Source of the DNA: Hydractinia symbiolongicarpus
Lineage: Eukaryota > Cnidaria > Hydrozoa > Anthoathecata > Hydractiniidae
Assembly (NCBI RefSeq): GCF_029227915.1
Contig: NC_079886.1
Span: 20,500,501-20,564,500, forward strand
Direction: 5' to 3'
Length of the DNA stretch: 64,000 nucleotides
The position numbers and the translations under genes were made by a program. Numbering within the stretch: the stretch's first letter is position 1; each line of letters begins with the position of its first letter. Shown here piece after piece: positions 42,468 to 54,290 of this stretch. The notes beneath the pieces were generated by a model. The model was not told the DNA's origin. It searched no databases and was given only the letters and a program-made list of their open reading frames with translations.

Positions 42468-45330
42468 GGTGGTTCCAGGGGAACTCTTGATTTTTTTTAA
42501 AAAAATGGAATTTTTTCAAAATCCTTTTGAGCAAAGGTGTATATTACGAAAATAGGAAGAAAAATAACAATTTCAAAAAAAAAAATTAATGACGTCATTA
42601 ATTATGCGCATAATTAAGCAAATTTTAGGGCAAAAAATGACCCATTTTTCAACAAGGATATCTGCACAACAGATTTTCTGATTGAATTGAAACTTGGTAG
42701 ATAGATGCTTTATATGTAGGAGCATGTGGTGAGTGGGCCATTTTTTTTATATTTTCACCTGTTCACACCGGGTTAGCGCTCAAACTTGAAATAGCAGAAA
42801 TGAAGATTAATCACCTCAACCTTAGAGTCAGTTGGTAAAAAAGTAGGACCTTAATCAAAAAAGTGTTCAATTCACCACATGCTAGATAGAATGAAGAACA
42901 TTTCCTGAAAATTTCATGCAAAAAGCTTAACTGGTTCAAAAGTTATCCTTGTTGAGAGGTTGCAAATTAAGCGAAAAACTAGTTTTGAGATATCGCGCGT
43001 TGAAAAAAAAGTTATGAAAATTACTAAAAATATTGCATGAAAAAGTCTAAATAAGTCTAGTTATTGTTCTCCATATCCATATACATCTCCTTCCTCCTCA
43101 GCATTTTTATCATCAAATCCTTTTCTGGCTGCTCTTAGCCTCTTTCTGCGGAGTTTTTCGGCCTCTGTGGCTTTTCGGTTTGACTCTTTGACCCGTCGTA
43201 GATCAGCTTTTTGAAAGCTGGTAGCTGTAAAATGACCTGGTTCAATTCCAAGTTTTGTAAAAACAGAAATAAGTCCTGATTCACCTTCATTAAAACTAAT
43301 CACTGCTGAGGCAACTGCTGTTTTAAAGGTTGTGTTGCCAACATAAATCCTTTTCGGACACCTTGTCCAAATCAAATTGTTCAATGACTCGTTAACGTTC
43401 TGAGTTTGACCGTGCAAACACTTCTTCAAAAGTTCTTCGTTTCCCAAACCTTTATTTGAAAATACATCAGCAATTACATCTGAGACTGTTTTGTCAATAT
43501 TGAGTTTACCTTTGTAGGTTTTCTCACCAGTGATTTTGTCACTCTGGTATTTACACCAGGAGCTCTTTGTGCGAGGACAAAACCGATGACGTTTCTCGGG
43601 GTCTGGGTCTGCAGTGGAGTGAAATAATACCGCGGCGACTGACTTTTTCATAGCGTACAAACTGCCAGTATTTTGACGTATTGCCATACCGTAGTGATTT
43701 TGTAATGTGTTCATAATCTTGTCTGTAAGACGACCTTTACCTCGCCCGATTCCTTTTCCATCGCTCAACTTTCGGCCTTTGTAACTAACTTTGATTTTGC
43801 GTAAACGCGTTCCGACCCGTTTTTGTACATGGCCAATGCATTCACCCTTTGTGAGGTTGTGGCCAGGGTATGGGTTAGAGCTACTCACTTCCGCAAATGA
43901 TTTGCTGTCTCCATCTCCAATATAGAATTTATATCTTAGTTTATGGTTTTTCACTGAACGATGATAAATTTGTTTCAAGCCGGTTACTTCCATCGCGCCT
44001 GAGCTGCCTTGGTGATTCATAGAACAAAAGTTATCATGAGTTTCTTTCCATTTCTCATACTCCTCTGTTCCTTTCTTTTTCTCCCACACATCACACTGTC
44101 TACATTTTTTAGACATAACTTCATTGTCTATGCATTTTCCCTCTGCGATTAGAGTCATTACTCCATTTAAAGAAGAATATCCGCGCTTTTGCCAAGCTCC
44201 GTCTCCGCTTACGCTTATATCAGTAACACCGTCTTCGTCAACATTAGTAGGATCCTCTTCTATATACTTCAAACGTGCTTCTTTTGCAGCTTTATTCATA
44301 GACTCTTGGGCAGTTTCAACATAAGCATTATGAATGCTACTACTTATTTCATCAAAAGTAGTCTTTGACATCGGTTGCGGCATATTCATACATCGACTAA
44401 AGGATTCAATACCAGACAAACCGAGACCGTTTTCCCGGAACGCTACTATTGTTCTTCGGTTGATTTCATATCCAGTACGTCCAGTAGTTCCTTCAATCCT
44501 ATCACATTGTTTGGAGGAACTAAATTTGATATGCCAAGGGCAAACAGTACATGATATTTTAAAGAAATGAGCAAGTCCCATTTTCTCGGCCATCAAATGT
44601 TCAACACTCACACCTGCTGCGCAATCAATACATGAGCCAATCGACAATATAAGTGACATAAACAAATCACTCTCAACAATGAAATTACAGTTTTCTAAAC
44701 CAGTTTCAGTTGGATTATCAATAGCAGATTGAGTAGAAACGCTCAATTTGTTAGCAGAAGCACCAGAAGGTTGCGCGTCAGCGTTGATTTCATCAGTTGT
44801 CGGTGTACTACTTTTCGCTGTCTTGACATGACGCGTTCCAGCAAATCCTTTCCTTTTTCTGCTCCTTGTGTATGTATATCTCTTTGTAGATCCCATTTCA
44901 TTATATTTATAACCTTCTTTCACCACAAAAACAACTGCAATACAAAACTGGAGAAGACATTAAAATGTTGTGACTTTTCTCCAGGAGCTCCAATTTCAGA
45001 ACGCTGTTGTGTGGATTTGCAGTATAACTAATAGCTCAAAATGGTCGTCAGAGATACACGGGCGTATTGAGCGTAAAATGGCGGAAATTTAAACTCTCTA
45101 CGGCATCAGGAACAGGAGGTGTAACGAAAATGGCGTTGCTAAGGCTGGTTGCTAAGGATCTTTGGGAATTGACAGGGTGACTTCTGGGAGCTATTGCGCA
45201 ACATTGGTTCCACTTTTTATGATAATTTTTTTTTTACCTTAAAGCAGAGAGAATAAGCTTTCCAGCGATATATAAAACTCTATTTTGACGAAAATGTCAA
45301 AAAACACCATTTAGTTCCCCTGGAACCACC
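42468..45330 (-). mobile_element. Mutator-like DNA transposon, apparently complete
   Basis: Perfect 18-bp terminal inverted repeats, GGTGGTTCCAGGGGAACT at 42468-42485 and its complement at 45313-45330, enclose a single uninterrupted transposase gene. Internal flanks are AT-rich and non-coding. I found no clear target duplication: the left flank is CCTTTAA and the right flank AAATTAT. A left-hand TTAA adjoins the repeat but is not matched on the right. Confidence 0.85.
43061..44926 (-). CDS. Mutator-like transposase, intact 621 residues
   Basis: The frame has no stop or shift. After a basic N-terminus (KRYTYTRSRKRKGF) there is a cysteine-bearing region (CIDCAAG, CTVCPWH). The catalytic domain follows: DISVSGDGAWQKRGYSSLNG (first D), CRQCDVWEKK, YIGDGDSKSF (second D) and NVNESLNNLIWTRCPK (E). 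The order matches the Mutator-like transposase domain found in arthropods and cnidarians, which Repbase-type schemes may file under Kolobok. A lysine- and arginine-rich tail (KLRRKRLRAARKGF) could be a nuclear signal. The start at 44924-44926 gives MVKEGYKYNEMG; a Met at residue 11 is an alternative. It would cut and paste the surrounding element by binding its terminal repeats. Confidence 0.85.
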   Translation of the reverse strand: MVKEGYKYNEMGSTKRYTYTRSRKRKGFAGTRHVKTAKSSTPTTDEINADAQPSGASANKLSVSTQSAIDNPTETGLENCNFIVESDLFMSLILSIGSCIDCAAGVSVEHLMAEKMGLAHFFKISCTVCPWHIKFSSSKQCDRIEGTTGRTGYEINRRTIVAFRENGLGLSGIESFSRCMNMPQPMSKTTFDEISSSIHNAYVETAQESMNKAAKEARLKYIEEDPTNVDEDGVTDISVSGDGAWQKRGYSSLNGVMTLIAEGKCIDNEVMSKKCRQCDVWEKKKGTEEYEKWKETHDNFCSMNHQGSSGAMEVTGLKQIYHRSVKNHKLRYKFYIGDGDSKSFAEVSSSNPYPGHNLTKGECIGHVQKRVGTRLRKIKVSYKGRKLSDGKGIGRGKGRLTDKIMNTLQNHYGMAIRQNTGSLYAMKKSVAAVLFHSTADPDPEKRHRFCPRTKSSWCKYQSDKITGEKTYKGKLNIDKTVSDVIADVFSNKGLGNEELLKKCLHGQTQNVNESLNNLIWTRCPKRIYVGNTTFKTAVASAVISFNEGESGLISVFTKLGIEPGHFTATSFQKADLRRVKESNRKATEAEKLRRKRLRAARKGFDDKNAEEEGDVYGYGEQ

Positions 45331-46332
45331 AAATTATAAATTATCCTGAATTCTTCTGTTGAGTTATAATGAAAACAGACATGACATTTTGCGCATAATG
45401 TAAAGTCCTACACAAACCACCACGGCCTTTTACTAAAATATGGCACTTTAACCACTCTAAAATCACACATTTACAAACATTGTCTTCGACACAAGGACAC
45501 CTTTAGTTAACCATAATCGCTATAGGAGACTCTACCTACGCGCAGTTGCGTTTGTAATGCTTAAAACTCGGTCATCATTCCAAATTTTATAAATCATCCA
45601 TCATCGAATTATAAATATCACAATTAGTAATATTGTAGTCCAAAAGAATATGGAGAATAAAACATTACTTTTTGTTCAGTTTATATTGTTACTGACCTCG
45701 TACCGAGATAGAAGAAGCCCTAACAATGAGATTGCTTGATTATTTTCTCAGAAAAGCATTTTTACTTTCATTATCTCGAACAATTTTCTTGGTTAATACT
45801 TTCTTATAAAAAACTCGAACCTTGGATAACTCGAACATTCGTTAACTTGACCCATTGTTCTTGTTCTCCCGAGGTTTTTTCTTTGGATAAGTTTTTTTTA
45901 TCAGCTTCTGACGTAGTATTATGAAAAATTCTATTTACACCGATTTGGATGCATTTTATTAGCAAGATTGTACCTTTTACCGTCAGCTGTTGCCCACTTT
46001 ATGAAAAAATTGATTTAACTGGAACTATAATCTCATTTTAGACTAAATTCGACTTGAAGGACCACCGTTTAACTAAAACATTCGTCGTGCCTTTTTTTAT
46101 TAATTCTTCACAGCACCGCCAGATGGGTAAATTTTAAGTTTGCAATCGTTCAAAATCAGTAGGGTTGATAGTAAAATAACGTAAGAAACTAGAACAGTTC
46201 AAGAAATCCATTTTTATTACCATGTTAAATCATGTACAAGCAAAAAGGTGTCACGACAGCACGTGACGAGTGTAAAAACGAAGACGAAGTGTTAGATTAA
46301 CTGTGTACTTTCTAACAGCAAAGAATTAAAAG
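45331..46332. other. intergenic, no gene seen
   Basis: AT-rich spacer between the Mutator-like element and the 3' end of the tyrosine-recombinase-like gene. No supported feature. Confidence 0.4.
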
Positions 46333-48060
46333 TTAGTTTCTGTTCTTTACCCTTCGCTCCCACTTTAGATGGCTTTGTATTTGAGCCATGGTGTAATGCT
46401 GGAGACAAAGTTTTTCCTCCTCGGTGCCTTCTAGCGTTTCCGTAATACGACTTTTACTAATTAGGACTGCACTGGTTATACTTTTGCAATATTTTCTAAG
46501 CATTAACTTTACATCTTCAGGGAGGAAAATTTTATTGCTTAAGGAGGTGCAATTCGATGGTGGCATAAATTCCTCGTCGATTTTTGTTGAAACCAAGACG
46601 TCACTCCTCTTCTAAATTTTCCTCAGGTACCACAGAGAATCTTTTCAACCTATCGCGTAAACTTTCCTTTTTTAAATGGTCCAACGACGACGATTCTTTT
46701 GTTTTATTGTTGTAAATAGAACGAATTTTGTCGTAAATTTTTTTCAGAGGTACGTCATTAAGGTATTTAAAATCAGCTGACATAGCTCTAACAATCTCCA
46801 TTGTGACCATTTCCTCTTTAATACTGTCTGCAAAGAGCTTTTTGATTTCTTTGATCTTGTTGTCTGTCCATTTCCGTCTTGGGCTCTGCACTTGAATGAT
46901 GTCGCTGTTGTTCAGCTTAATTATTTTCGCACTCGTAACACTTTTAAATCTAATCAAATTTCCAACGTGACTAGCTCCCCTAGCTGTACTTAGTTCTCTT
47001 CTTCTTACATCATAATTTTTTAGGGTTTTTTTTCAGAGTGCAACAATAAATCTGCCACATCTTTTCCGCACTCCGGATTGTGCTCCAATACCGCTGTTAA
47101 GGCAGACTTCCTAAACATTTTACATGTTAGGTTTCGGCTCAGGCGATTTTCCCCATAAACACCGACTCTTTGGCACGTTGAATTTATCTGCCTGCTAATT
47201 TGGCCAGACTCAATTTGAGTTCCGTTAAATGTAACGAAAGCGTTTTGAGCAGATCTACGTATTTGAAACCGGATCATAAATACGGGCTGTCTTGTGTTTC
47301 CTAACTTTTATTCTTATCATTTTGCCTTCTGTCTGACCTTTATCAAACTCTTCAATGGTCATGTTTGACAAAACACCAGATCTGTGTGAGTTTTGTAAGG
47401 AGATTTGAACCAACAAGTATTCCCTCATGATGCAATAATCTTCTTGGTTAAGTTTGGGGCATGATGGGGAAGAATTATCTCCAAATAATTTTAGTGCATC
47501 TCGTGCATATTGAGAAGAGTCGCATTGCTTAATTTGGTCAGGCGTCAATAACACATCCAATTCTTCCTCATATTGCACTGCTTTGTGTTCCCTTGCAGCC
47601 GGATTGTACACTCTTGACCACTTTGATGCACAAACCTATAAGAATCTAAAAAAAATGCATTAATCTGCAGCATTCGTAAAATTGCACTGTAGCATTTTCA
47701 ATTTTTAAAAAATAATACGGTTAGAGGTCCTTAAAAAACTTTTTGGTACAAAAAAAGAGCAAAACTCTGATTCAACACATACACACCTTTATGCGAACTA
47801 TATCATCGGGAGTGTAGTTCTTTAGCAACATTTCTTCGTTGATTGGTAAGTCGTAAAAGTGCATAATTGATGTTAGATACTTCTTTATTGTCAACGGGGC
47901 ATATTTCTGTTTTACACAATGTTTTCCAAGGAATTCGTCTCTGATTTTATTTCTTAAGAAAATAGAGAGAAAACAACAAATTTCATGGCCAAAATCCGCT
48001 GACACAGGAGCTTGGAGCACTCTCAACAATGCTGTTTTCCACAACCTGTTAAGATCTCAC
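46333..48060 (-). pseudogene. tyrosine-recombinase-like (Crypton-type) gene with intron, frameshifted
   Basis: N-terminal core-binding part: YAPLTIKKYLTSIMHFYDL (exon to 47787). An intron with GTGTGT donor and TATAG acceptor spans 47636-47786, rejoining as IK|VCASKWSRVYNPAAR. The catalytic part has the first Arg in NSHRSGVL, CKMFRKSAL, and LLLHSEK then NYDVRRREL holding the likely nucleophilic Tyr. A SANT-like stretch (RRKWTDNKIKEIKKLF...YDKIRSI) and a C-terminal LPEDVKLML...HLKWERR follow. Lesions lie near 47270, in the T-run near 47029-47036, and near 46597. The exon before 48060 is probably preceded by a splice acceptor (TTAACAG). A Tc1-like insertion lies upstream. Similar genes are multicopy in cnidarians and fish. 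Confidence 0.65.
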
Positions 48061-48159
48061 CCTTTGTCAGAGAGAGATTGAAAATTCTGGAATCCACAAT
48101 TTACCATCATGCTTCCCTTCTCTTTGGATTTAAGGCTCAACCCACACATGCCCCATCTA

Positions 48160-48700
48160 CAATACTGGCCAAAACTATTGGAATTTAGCTGTCCTTCCCC
48201 CCTACCCCCATTCACAAATTTGATGGAAGATTCTTGTGTCTTCTTGCAAATTCTAACCTTTTTTTTAGATCTTCAGTTAGAAGTTGACCTTTGCGGCGAC
48301 ATTGCGTGAAACCGTATCCCGCTTTGTTCAAGTACCGTCGAACTGTTCGATTTGACACATCTCGTTCTGATAAACCTGCCTCTCGCTGTATATCCGTTAA
48401 AGAAAAGTCACCAACCGTCTTGCGTAGTTTTGTGACACTCGTGATAATTTTCCGCATTCCTCTACTTGTGATTTTGCGTGGACGACCCCGTTTTCCCTTA
48501 GTGACAGCCAACTTTTCTTTAAAATCTTCGGCTTGAGGGAGCTTTATGTGTCTATAAAGGGTCCTCCGGGCATACTGAGGGTACATATTTTGCAAGTTGC
48601 GGAGTGTTTCACCCTTTTGTTGATGTAGATAGCGTAGTACCAACGAAAGTTGTAACGGTATCGGATCGTACCGGCGTTTTGTTTTATTCATGGCAACAGG
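48160..48700 (-). mobile_element. Tc1-like transposon fragment, N-terminal transposase only
   Basis: The frame 48691-48212 encodes the paired-type DNA-binding half of a Tc1 transposase: RYDPIPLQLSLVLRYLHQQK, GKRGRPRKITSRGMRK, LSERDVSNRTVRRYLNKAGY and LTEDLKKRLEFARRHKNL. The DDE catalytic half is missing. The frame ends where a terminal sequence begins (TACAATACTGGCCAAAACTA at 48158), which has the look of a Tc1 terminal repeat next to TA. The opposite end was not found. Confidence 0.7.
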
Positions 48701-49046
48701 TTTGTCTACTTTCTATATCTATTATGCACTGAAACGGAGAAAATATTTTGTTATTATTGTATTTATGTTGAAGGAAGACGTGCGGTAGCACTTGTAAATA
48801 TTTTATATAGCTACAGAATGGCGAGAACTTTTGTTTAAACAGATTCATATAAGAAAAGACAAAATGTGTCTTCTATGCAAAACACAGAACCTTCAAACAC
48901 AAAGCAGTATGGAGGTGTTGTGATCAACCACACTACAGCTACACACATGTGGTGACAGGCAGTGAATGTCTAGTTTATACTTGGAAACAAAACAAAAGTT
49001 TCCGAAACTTTTCAAAAAAAAACTAAGTCTCAACAGTAAGAATATG
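48701..49046. other. no gene seen
   Basis: Spacer between two TACTGGCCAAAACTATTGG terminal sequences; no supported frame. Confidence 0.35.
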
Positions 49047-49112
49047 CAGACAATACTGGCCAAAACTATTGGAATTTAGCTGTCCTTCCCCCCTACCCCG
49101 ATACACAATGTT
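49047..49112 (+). repeat. second Tc1-like terminal sequence
   Basis: CAATACTGGCCAAAACTATT with the following GGAATTTAGC and TGTCCTTCCCCCCTACCCC matches 48160-48212 in the same orientation for over 50 bp. It marks the edge of another element of this family. Confidence 0.75.
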
Positions 49113-49264
49113 GATTTGTGTTAAATTTTGAGCATTCAAGGAACAGCCAAAGTCAACACTGTTTAAGGGGGGGAGGGGGCAGGTTTCTTCAGTCCAACAA
49201 GAAGGAATTCCATTATATATTGGCCAGGATTGTAGTTTAAACAGACGTGCCTTACAGTCCATCT

Positions 49265-49985
49265 CGTTGGTAAAAGAGAAAAATTCTCTTCTTCAACAAC
49301 TGGAAAACGTGTCGGACTTAATGCAGAGGGAATATTTCTAAACTTCGCTAGGCAATGTTAAATTAAAGTTAACAACATTACGCCGGGGACAGCGGAACAG
49401 AAAAAAACGATAGAAGATCCGCAATGCAAATCGTGCATTTAGTAAAAATCCTTATCAGGCTGGTAAAGATCTGCTGGATCCCAAATGCTCTATTAGGCTT
49501 AATATTCCTAAAGAATCCCTAGATGCCCACAAATCTTCCGTGTTAGTTGATCCCTTTTATGAGATACCGCTTTCGACTCTTCCTGGTTTGCCTAATGCTC
49601 CTAACGTCACGTCTGCATTTGATTCCTAAGTTTAATTTCAAGGACTTTCAAACCATCCTTCATACTCGGCGGAATGCATCGTCACCCAGATTGAACATTG
49701 TCCTCAAATTGCGTCCTTTCTTTTCAACCTTTTCCAATCTTGTTTAAAGAATTCCTACATTCCTGTTCAGTGGAGGGTCGCTTCAGAAGTTTATATCCCT
49801 AAAAACAAGCCTCCATCTCCATCATCCAGTAAGGACTTTCGGCCAATAGCTCTCCTCAATGTGGAAGGAAAACTTTTTTTCAGTCTTGTGTCAAAGCGCC
49901 TAGAAAACCACATCATTCAGAAAAACCACTTTATTAACAAATCCATTCCAAAAAGTCATGATATTCAGTATTCAACAGGTGTTGG
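49265..49985 (+). pseudogene. R2/NeSL-like RT fragment, second copy
   Basis: In shifting frames it reads the linker before the RT (NPYQAGKDLLDPKC, IPKESLDAHKSSVLVDPFYE, PLSTLPGLPNAP), then LFNLFQSCLKNSYIPVQW and RVASEVYIPKNKP, then DFRPIALLNVEGKLFFSLVS and KRLENHIIQKNHF. These closely match the minus-strand copy at 21000-21500 and extend it upstream. The sequence stops near 49985, before the catalytic block. Several stops and indels make it non-functional. Confidence 0.75.
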
Positions 49986-50023
49986 TTTGGTGTTACCACA
50001 GAAGTGGTGATTCATATTCAAAT

Positions 50024-50245
50024 TCACCTAGAATTGGTCAAAATTGGGTGCTTTAACAACTTATAAAAAGGTATTCCATCTATATTTATTACAAGCTTGA
50101 TATTTTCAATTATGTAGATATTTGTGTTGTTAAGAAATCCTCTATAACGTTTAATCAGGAAACACAAGTTTAGCTTCAGACAAGCTTTAATGTCTTCATT
50201 TTTGCCATTTGCAACATACTTTTCAATTGCTTTTGCAAGATGCAT
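50024..50245 (-). pseudogene. fragment of a multicopy transposon-derived protein (uncertain)
   Basis: A 73-residue frame with CLKLNLCFLIKRYRGFLNN and VINIDGIPFYKLLKHPIL. The NIDGxPxxK pattern recalls a conserved block in large uncharacterised transposon-derived proteins of cnidarians and insects. The match is short and nothing else of the protein is visible. Confidence 0.3.
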
Positions 50246-50876
50246 ATAATTTCGTCAATTAAATATGTCTAGGGAATTGGCCATTTTCTTCTCGGAATAT
50301 AAAATACAAATACGCCAACTGTCTCATATCTCATCGGATAATTTCATTCAATTTGTCTTTCTTCTGCTTGACTTTCCAAAAAAATTAGATGTAATATGTA
50401 AAATATTTTCCTTAGCTCGGACTTAAGTAAGGGACTTGGAACAAGGGATTTTGTATGTCTACTGAAAGTACTCTTTACTACAGTATTATTGGAAAAGCTG
50501 CAACGTGTCAATTGGGTTGAGATTTTCCCTTTCGCTTTGGTGAATTGACTAATTTAATGTCGCTTGATGCTTATTAATCTCAATTGCAACTTGTCTTTTT
50601 TTTTACACTTCTGTTTGGTGTCACTTTTTGCCTTATTTTATAACAGATGATACAAGATCCACCAGGTTATTTATGCTTTTCATGTAGAACACTTATTTAA
50701 ATAACAAAGTTAGAAGCCAATTAAAAATAAAATAAAATCTTTTCTTACCTCAATATCAGGAATTGTGTCAGTGATGTCGCTAGATACTCACTAAAATTTA
50801 ATAAAACAAGTCAAAAACTACATGGTAATGCAACAACATTTTTTACAGTTGCATTTCTATTCAAATTAATGCATGA
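50246..50876. other. no gene seen
   Basis: AT-rich DNA upstream of the USP copy C frame. A promoter could lie here but no specific element is supported. Confidence 0.35.
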
Positions 50877-52076
50877 ATGTTTCAATGCTGTGAATTTAAT
50901 AATGCTGTTAATCAGTTAATAACTAAACAAGAAAAAATACAACAATTATGCTTGCGAAAAAGAATGGGTTTCACCAACAAACTTGCTTATTCCACTGCAA
51001 ATGATCTCGGTAAAATCAGTATGAGGTCTTCTTTTTGTATCTGGCTGGCAATCCAATGTTTGGTCAACTGACTCCTTAATGCAATTACCCAAATCCAAGC
51101 AGGCTTTGCCCATTGTGGAGACCAAGGGTGTTTCATCTCGCCGAAAGGGGCCATTTAAAAAGGTTAGCCAAAATAAAAATGACACTCAACCAATTAGTGT
51201 CTATAAAAACATCGGTTTTTTAAACAAAGGCAACACTTGTTACGCCAACGCCATTTTGCAAATATTAAGTACCATTCCAACACTCTGGTGCCAGAGTGGG
51301 TCAGAATCGTTTCATTTATCACCTATTGCGACGTCTATTTCGCTTAACATGGCGAAGCTGAAGCAATCATTGTCACCTGTTGACCCTTCGAATTTTCTCT
51401 GGGCCCTTGAACGTCAAATGCACTCTGATGGGAAAGTGGACTTCCAATTTAATACTCAGCAAGATGTAGCAGAGATTTTGTGTGTGGTTTTGGACGCCCT
51501 TAAGGGATTTTCCCCGATTGCTGCAGATAAAATCTCAACTGAAATCTCAATGTCCGTAAGCTGTAACACCTGCCTGTGCACCTCAGTAAATGTCGAAATG
51601 CAGGACATTTTAACACTGCCAATGACATCTAAAATCCAATCTTGTGTCAGCAAATTTTTAGAACCGGAAATTCTAACTGATGGAAACAAGTGGTTTTGTC
51701 CGCAATGCTTTGCACATAGAGAGAGTACTAGAGAAACGCAAATCAGCAGGAGTAGTGAAATCTTATTCCTGCATCTTAAAAGGTTTTTAAAACATGGTGA
51801 ACATCTGGTAAAAGACAACAGAGTTGTTGAATGTGTTTCTTTACGTGACTCTCTCCTGCAACTACCTCTCGTCAGTGATACGGACACAATCAGAACTAAT
51901 CATTGTTAGCAACAATTAATCACTCCAGTACGTTAACCGCAGGTCATTATTGGGCTTATGTTAAGGATCCTGCCACAAATTCTTGGTACCACTGCAACGA
52001 TAGAGCGGTTTGCGAATGCTCTCCACCTATTCTTAACAACAATTCATGTTATATTCTTTGTTACGTTCGCTGTTGA
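50877..52076 (+). pseudogene. ubiquitin-specific protease, longest copy (C)
   Basis: Intronless USP peptidase that would remove ubiquitin from proteins. The first frame (50877-51071) gives MGFTNKLAYSTANDLGKI, shifting near 51030-51080 into the main frame. The Cys box is GFLNKGNTCYANAILQIL (catalytic Cys codon 51238-51240). The zinc ribbon is CNTCLC and WFCPQC; then SSEILFLHLKRF. A 7-base deletion near 51895 (relative to copy B) ends the frame at 51909. The His box (GHYWAYVKDP-like, GHY at about 51942) and the end CYVRC lie in the next frame to 52076. It looks like a USP37-type gene by its N-terminal order, but this is uncertain. The neighbouring tail is shared with copies A and B, so it belongs to the same duplicated unit. 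Confidence 0.8.
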
Positions 52077-52365
52077 TCCGCTTTTTCTTTCTTTCTTATA
52101 CATTTATCATTACGTTTATAAAACCTGTACTTCCAGGGTCGTGGGGGAGGAAAATGTAAATCCGAGCGGTTTTATATTACTGTCTTTGGGTGTAACGACC
52201 CCACTTTTTACCCCAGTTCAGTAAGGTGCCCAAGTTTACTAACTTGGTCTTCAGGCTTGACAACCCTGCTGTCCTTAGTCAAAATATGTACAGGCTGGTC
52301 CTGTCATGACAACCTCCTGTGTAACGCTGAGTGTTGGGGCCCTGGTTTGCTTTCAGCTTGTGGAA
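52077..52365 (+). repeat. 3' tail of the USP-carrying repeat, copy C, rearranged
   Basis: Follows copies A and B up to TATATTAC (52180), then jumps over about 215 bp to GTCTTTGGGTGTAACGACC, and after GGGGCCCTG joins GTTTGCTTTCAGCTT, which in copy B lies earlier. The order is therefore changed in this copy. Confidence 0.8.
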
Positions 52366-54290
52366 ACAAAGCAGAGAACCTGTTTGTTGCAATTGTTGGC
52401 CCTAGCACAGCATTAGCATCACAGATACGTTTTTCGGAACAATGTGGTCAGCAGAGCTAGGTATTTTGGAATAGGAAGTTTAGTTATCTAGTAGTCATAA
52501 TGGATTTTATGCAAGTGGAGTAAAAGTTTAACTTTATATCCCGTGTTTTTATCTTTATTTTTAATCATCCTAATCAATTGTACTCTGTCATCAAGAAAAT
52601 TCTATTCAACTACTTCATCAATTTGTGACGTTCGGAAGGAACAGCAAACTGTCCTGTGTCTTTTTCTTCCTGGGCAGTTTAAAATAATACAAAATAACAA
52701 TAAAAAATTTTAAAAAATTAAAAAAAACAAAAGTTATATATAAAAACGTCGCCTAGCAAGGGGGGTTTGACTTGCTTAGTTCCCTTTTTAGAGGTTCCTA
52801 CAAGTTTTGTCTTTCAGTGTGCTAACCAATAGCACGTTTTCATCGTTTTCAACCCTAACATGCCATCAAAGATATTTTACTCCTCAATCGGTGCTGAAAT
52901 ACTTAGAATAGGTCGCGCAACTTCAAACTTGGCAGACTTTGTAAGATCATCGAACAGTGTTAGCTAGAATGAGTAAGCAAGGTGCTAAGATGGACATGTT
53001 ACAAAAAACTTTAAGGAACATCTACGGACGGCATGATGTTTTTCACAGATTTGCGGTAAATTCTAAACGCTTCTATAAAAAATAAAATATAAAAAATAAA
53101 AATAGTAAACACTTGTAAATTATTTTCTTATTATGACTACCAGGTGAAGTCACTTAAGAGAGAAGTTGAGTCACTGCTGATGACACGAAGGGAACCTTAG
53201 TTAAGGTGAACCCGCTCAACTTCTTAGTACACCAGTTAGTTCAGTCAAAGGGTTCGAAACTGCTGGTGTACTTTATTGGGATTGGAAACGTAGTAGTCGG
53301 TGATCCGATGTTGGACAATTTTCTTAACAGCCAAAATATTGTCCCAGTTTTCAGGATCAATTAGGAAAAACGCACAAGCGTCTGAGACACTAGTAACTTT
53401 GTGATAACTCAATATCAGTCATCCTATAGCATGGAGTTTCCTGGATATTTCGTTAAAGGCGTTTTTCCACCCTTTTCAAACAAAGTGAATTTGTATAAAA
53501 GGACCCTGTCAGCGTTTTTGATAGCGTTGAAAATTTCGTCTTCTATCATATAGGAAAAAAGCCTTACCTATTTCTTTAAACTTGTCATTTTTCACCAACG
53601 CCTCTTGTAATAGCATTTAACTGGCTTTAGCACCGGAATTTGACGAGCTCATTTCTTTATTGGAGCTTTCACCAGTATCCAGATGTCTTATTAGATACTA
53701 AAACAGTTAGTGCATGGTGTGTAGTTAGCAATCGACATCGCTTTGGTTTTTACAACAACCATCAGGTACTATCATGTGCGTGCTCCATGTTCGCCTAAAA
53801 TCACCTTTTCTCCTGACAATGACAAATTCTTTAACTTGTTTCTTTCATGACATACTTTTAATCCTCTGGTCTTTTATTATGTTTCGTAAACACCAGAATA
53901 ATTTTTAATTTTTTAGCAGTTAAAACAATAATGTGATCCCGAACCATGATTATAGGAAGTGCGAAAGCTTTTTTTACTGATTGTTAGGAGTTGCATGTCG
54001 TTTTTGATGCAATCCATTATGAAGTAGATATTTGGATTGTGATCACTTCAAACAGAAATGTTTTGCTACATGGTGGAATGTGCCTTTTTATCTTTTGCCC
54101 GCGTAACATCGTAATTAGAAGGCAAGCAAAACACTTGCCTTACGTGTGATGACCGTGCCATTACTTCAGTAGATTCGTCGTAACTTAAAAATTGCTCAGC
54201 TTACATATTGTGCTTTAGTAGATGTTAGCCTGCTTTTCTGCAACAAGGTAAATTGGATAAGGAAACGGTTGTACCCCGACTGACCATAGA
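52366..54290. other. long stretch without a supported gene
   Basis: Contains one isolated repeat piece (TAGCAAGGGGGGTTTGACTTG at 52753) related to the ~82-bp unit. Otherwise no coding, RNA or repeat feature was found. Confidence 0.4.

Noticed and set aside
42464-45334. TTAA target duplication for the Mutator-like element
   Set aside because: TTAA is present on the left edge only; the right edge reads AAAT.
48158-49112. A Tc1 element bounded by the two CAATACTGGCC sequences
   Set aside because: The two are in direct, not inverted, orientation, so they are edges of separate copies.
52257-52460. Receptor-like frame with VAIVGPSTALASQ
   Set aside because: It starts inside the repeat tail, is very short, and no neighbouring exon supports it.
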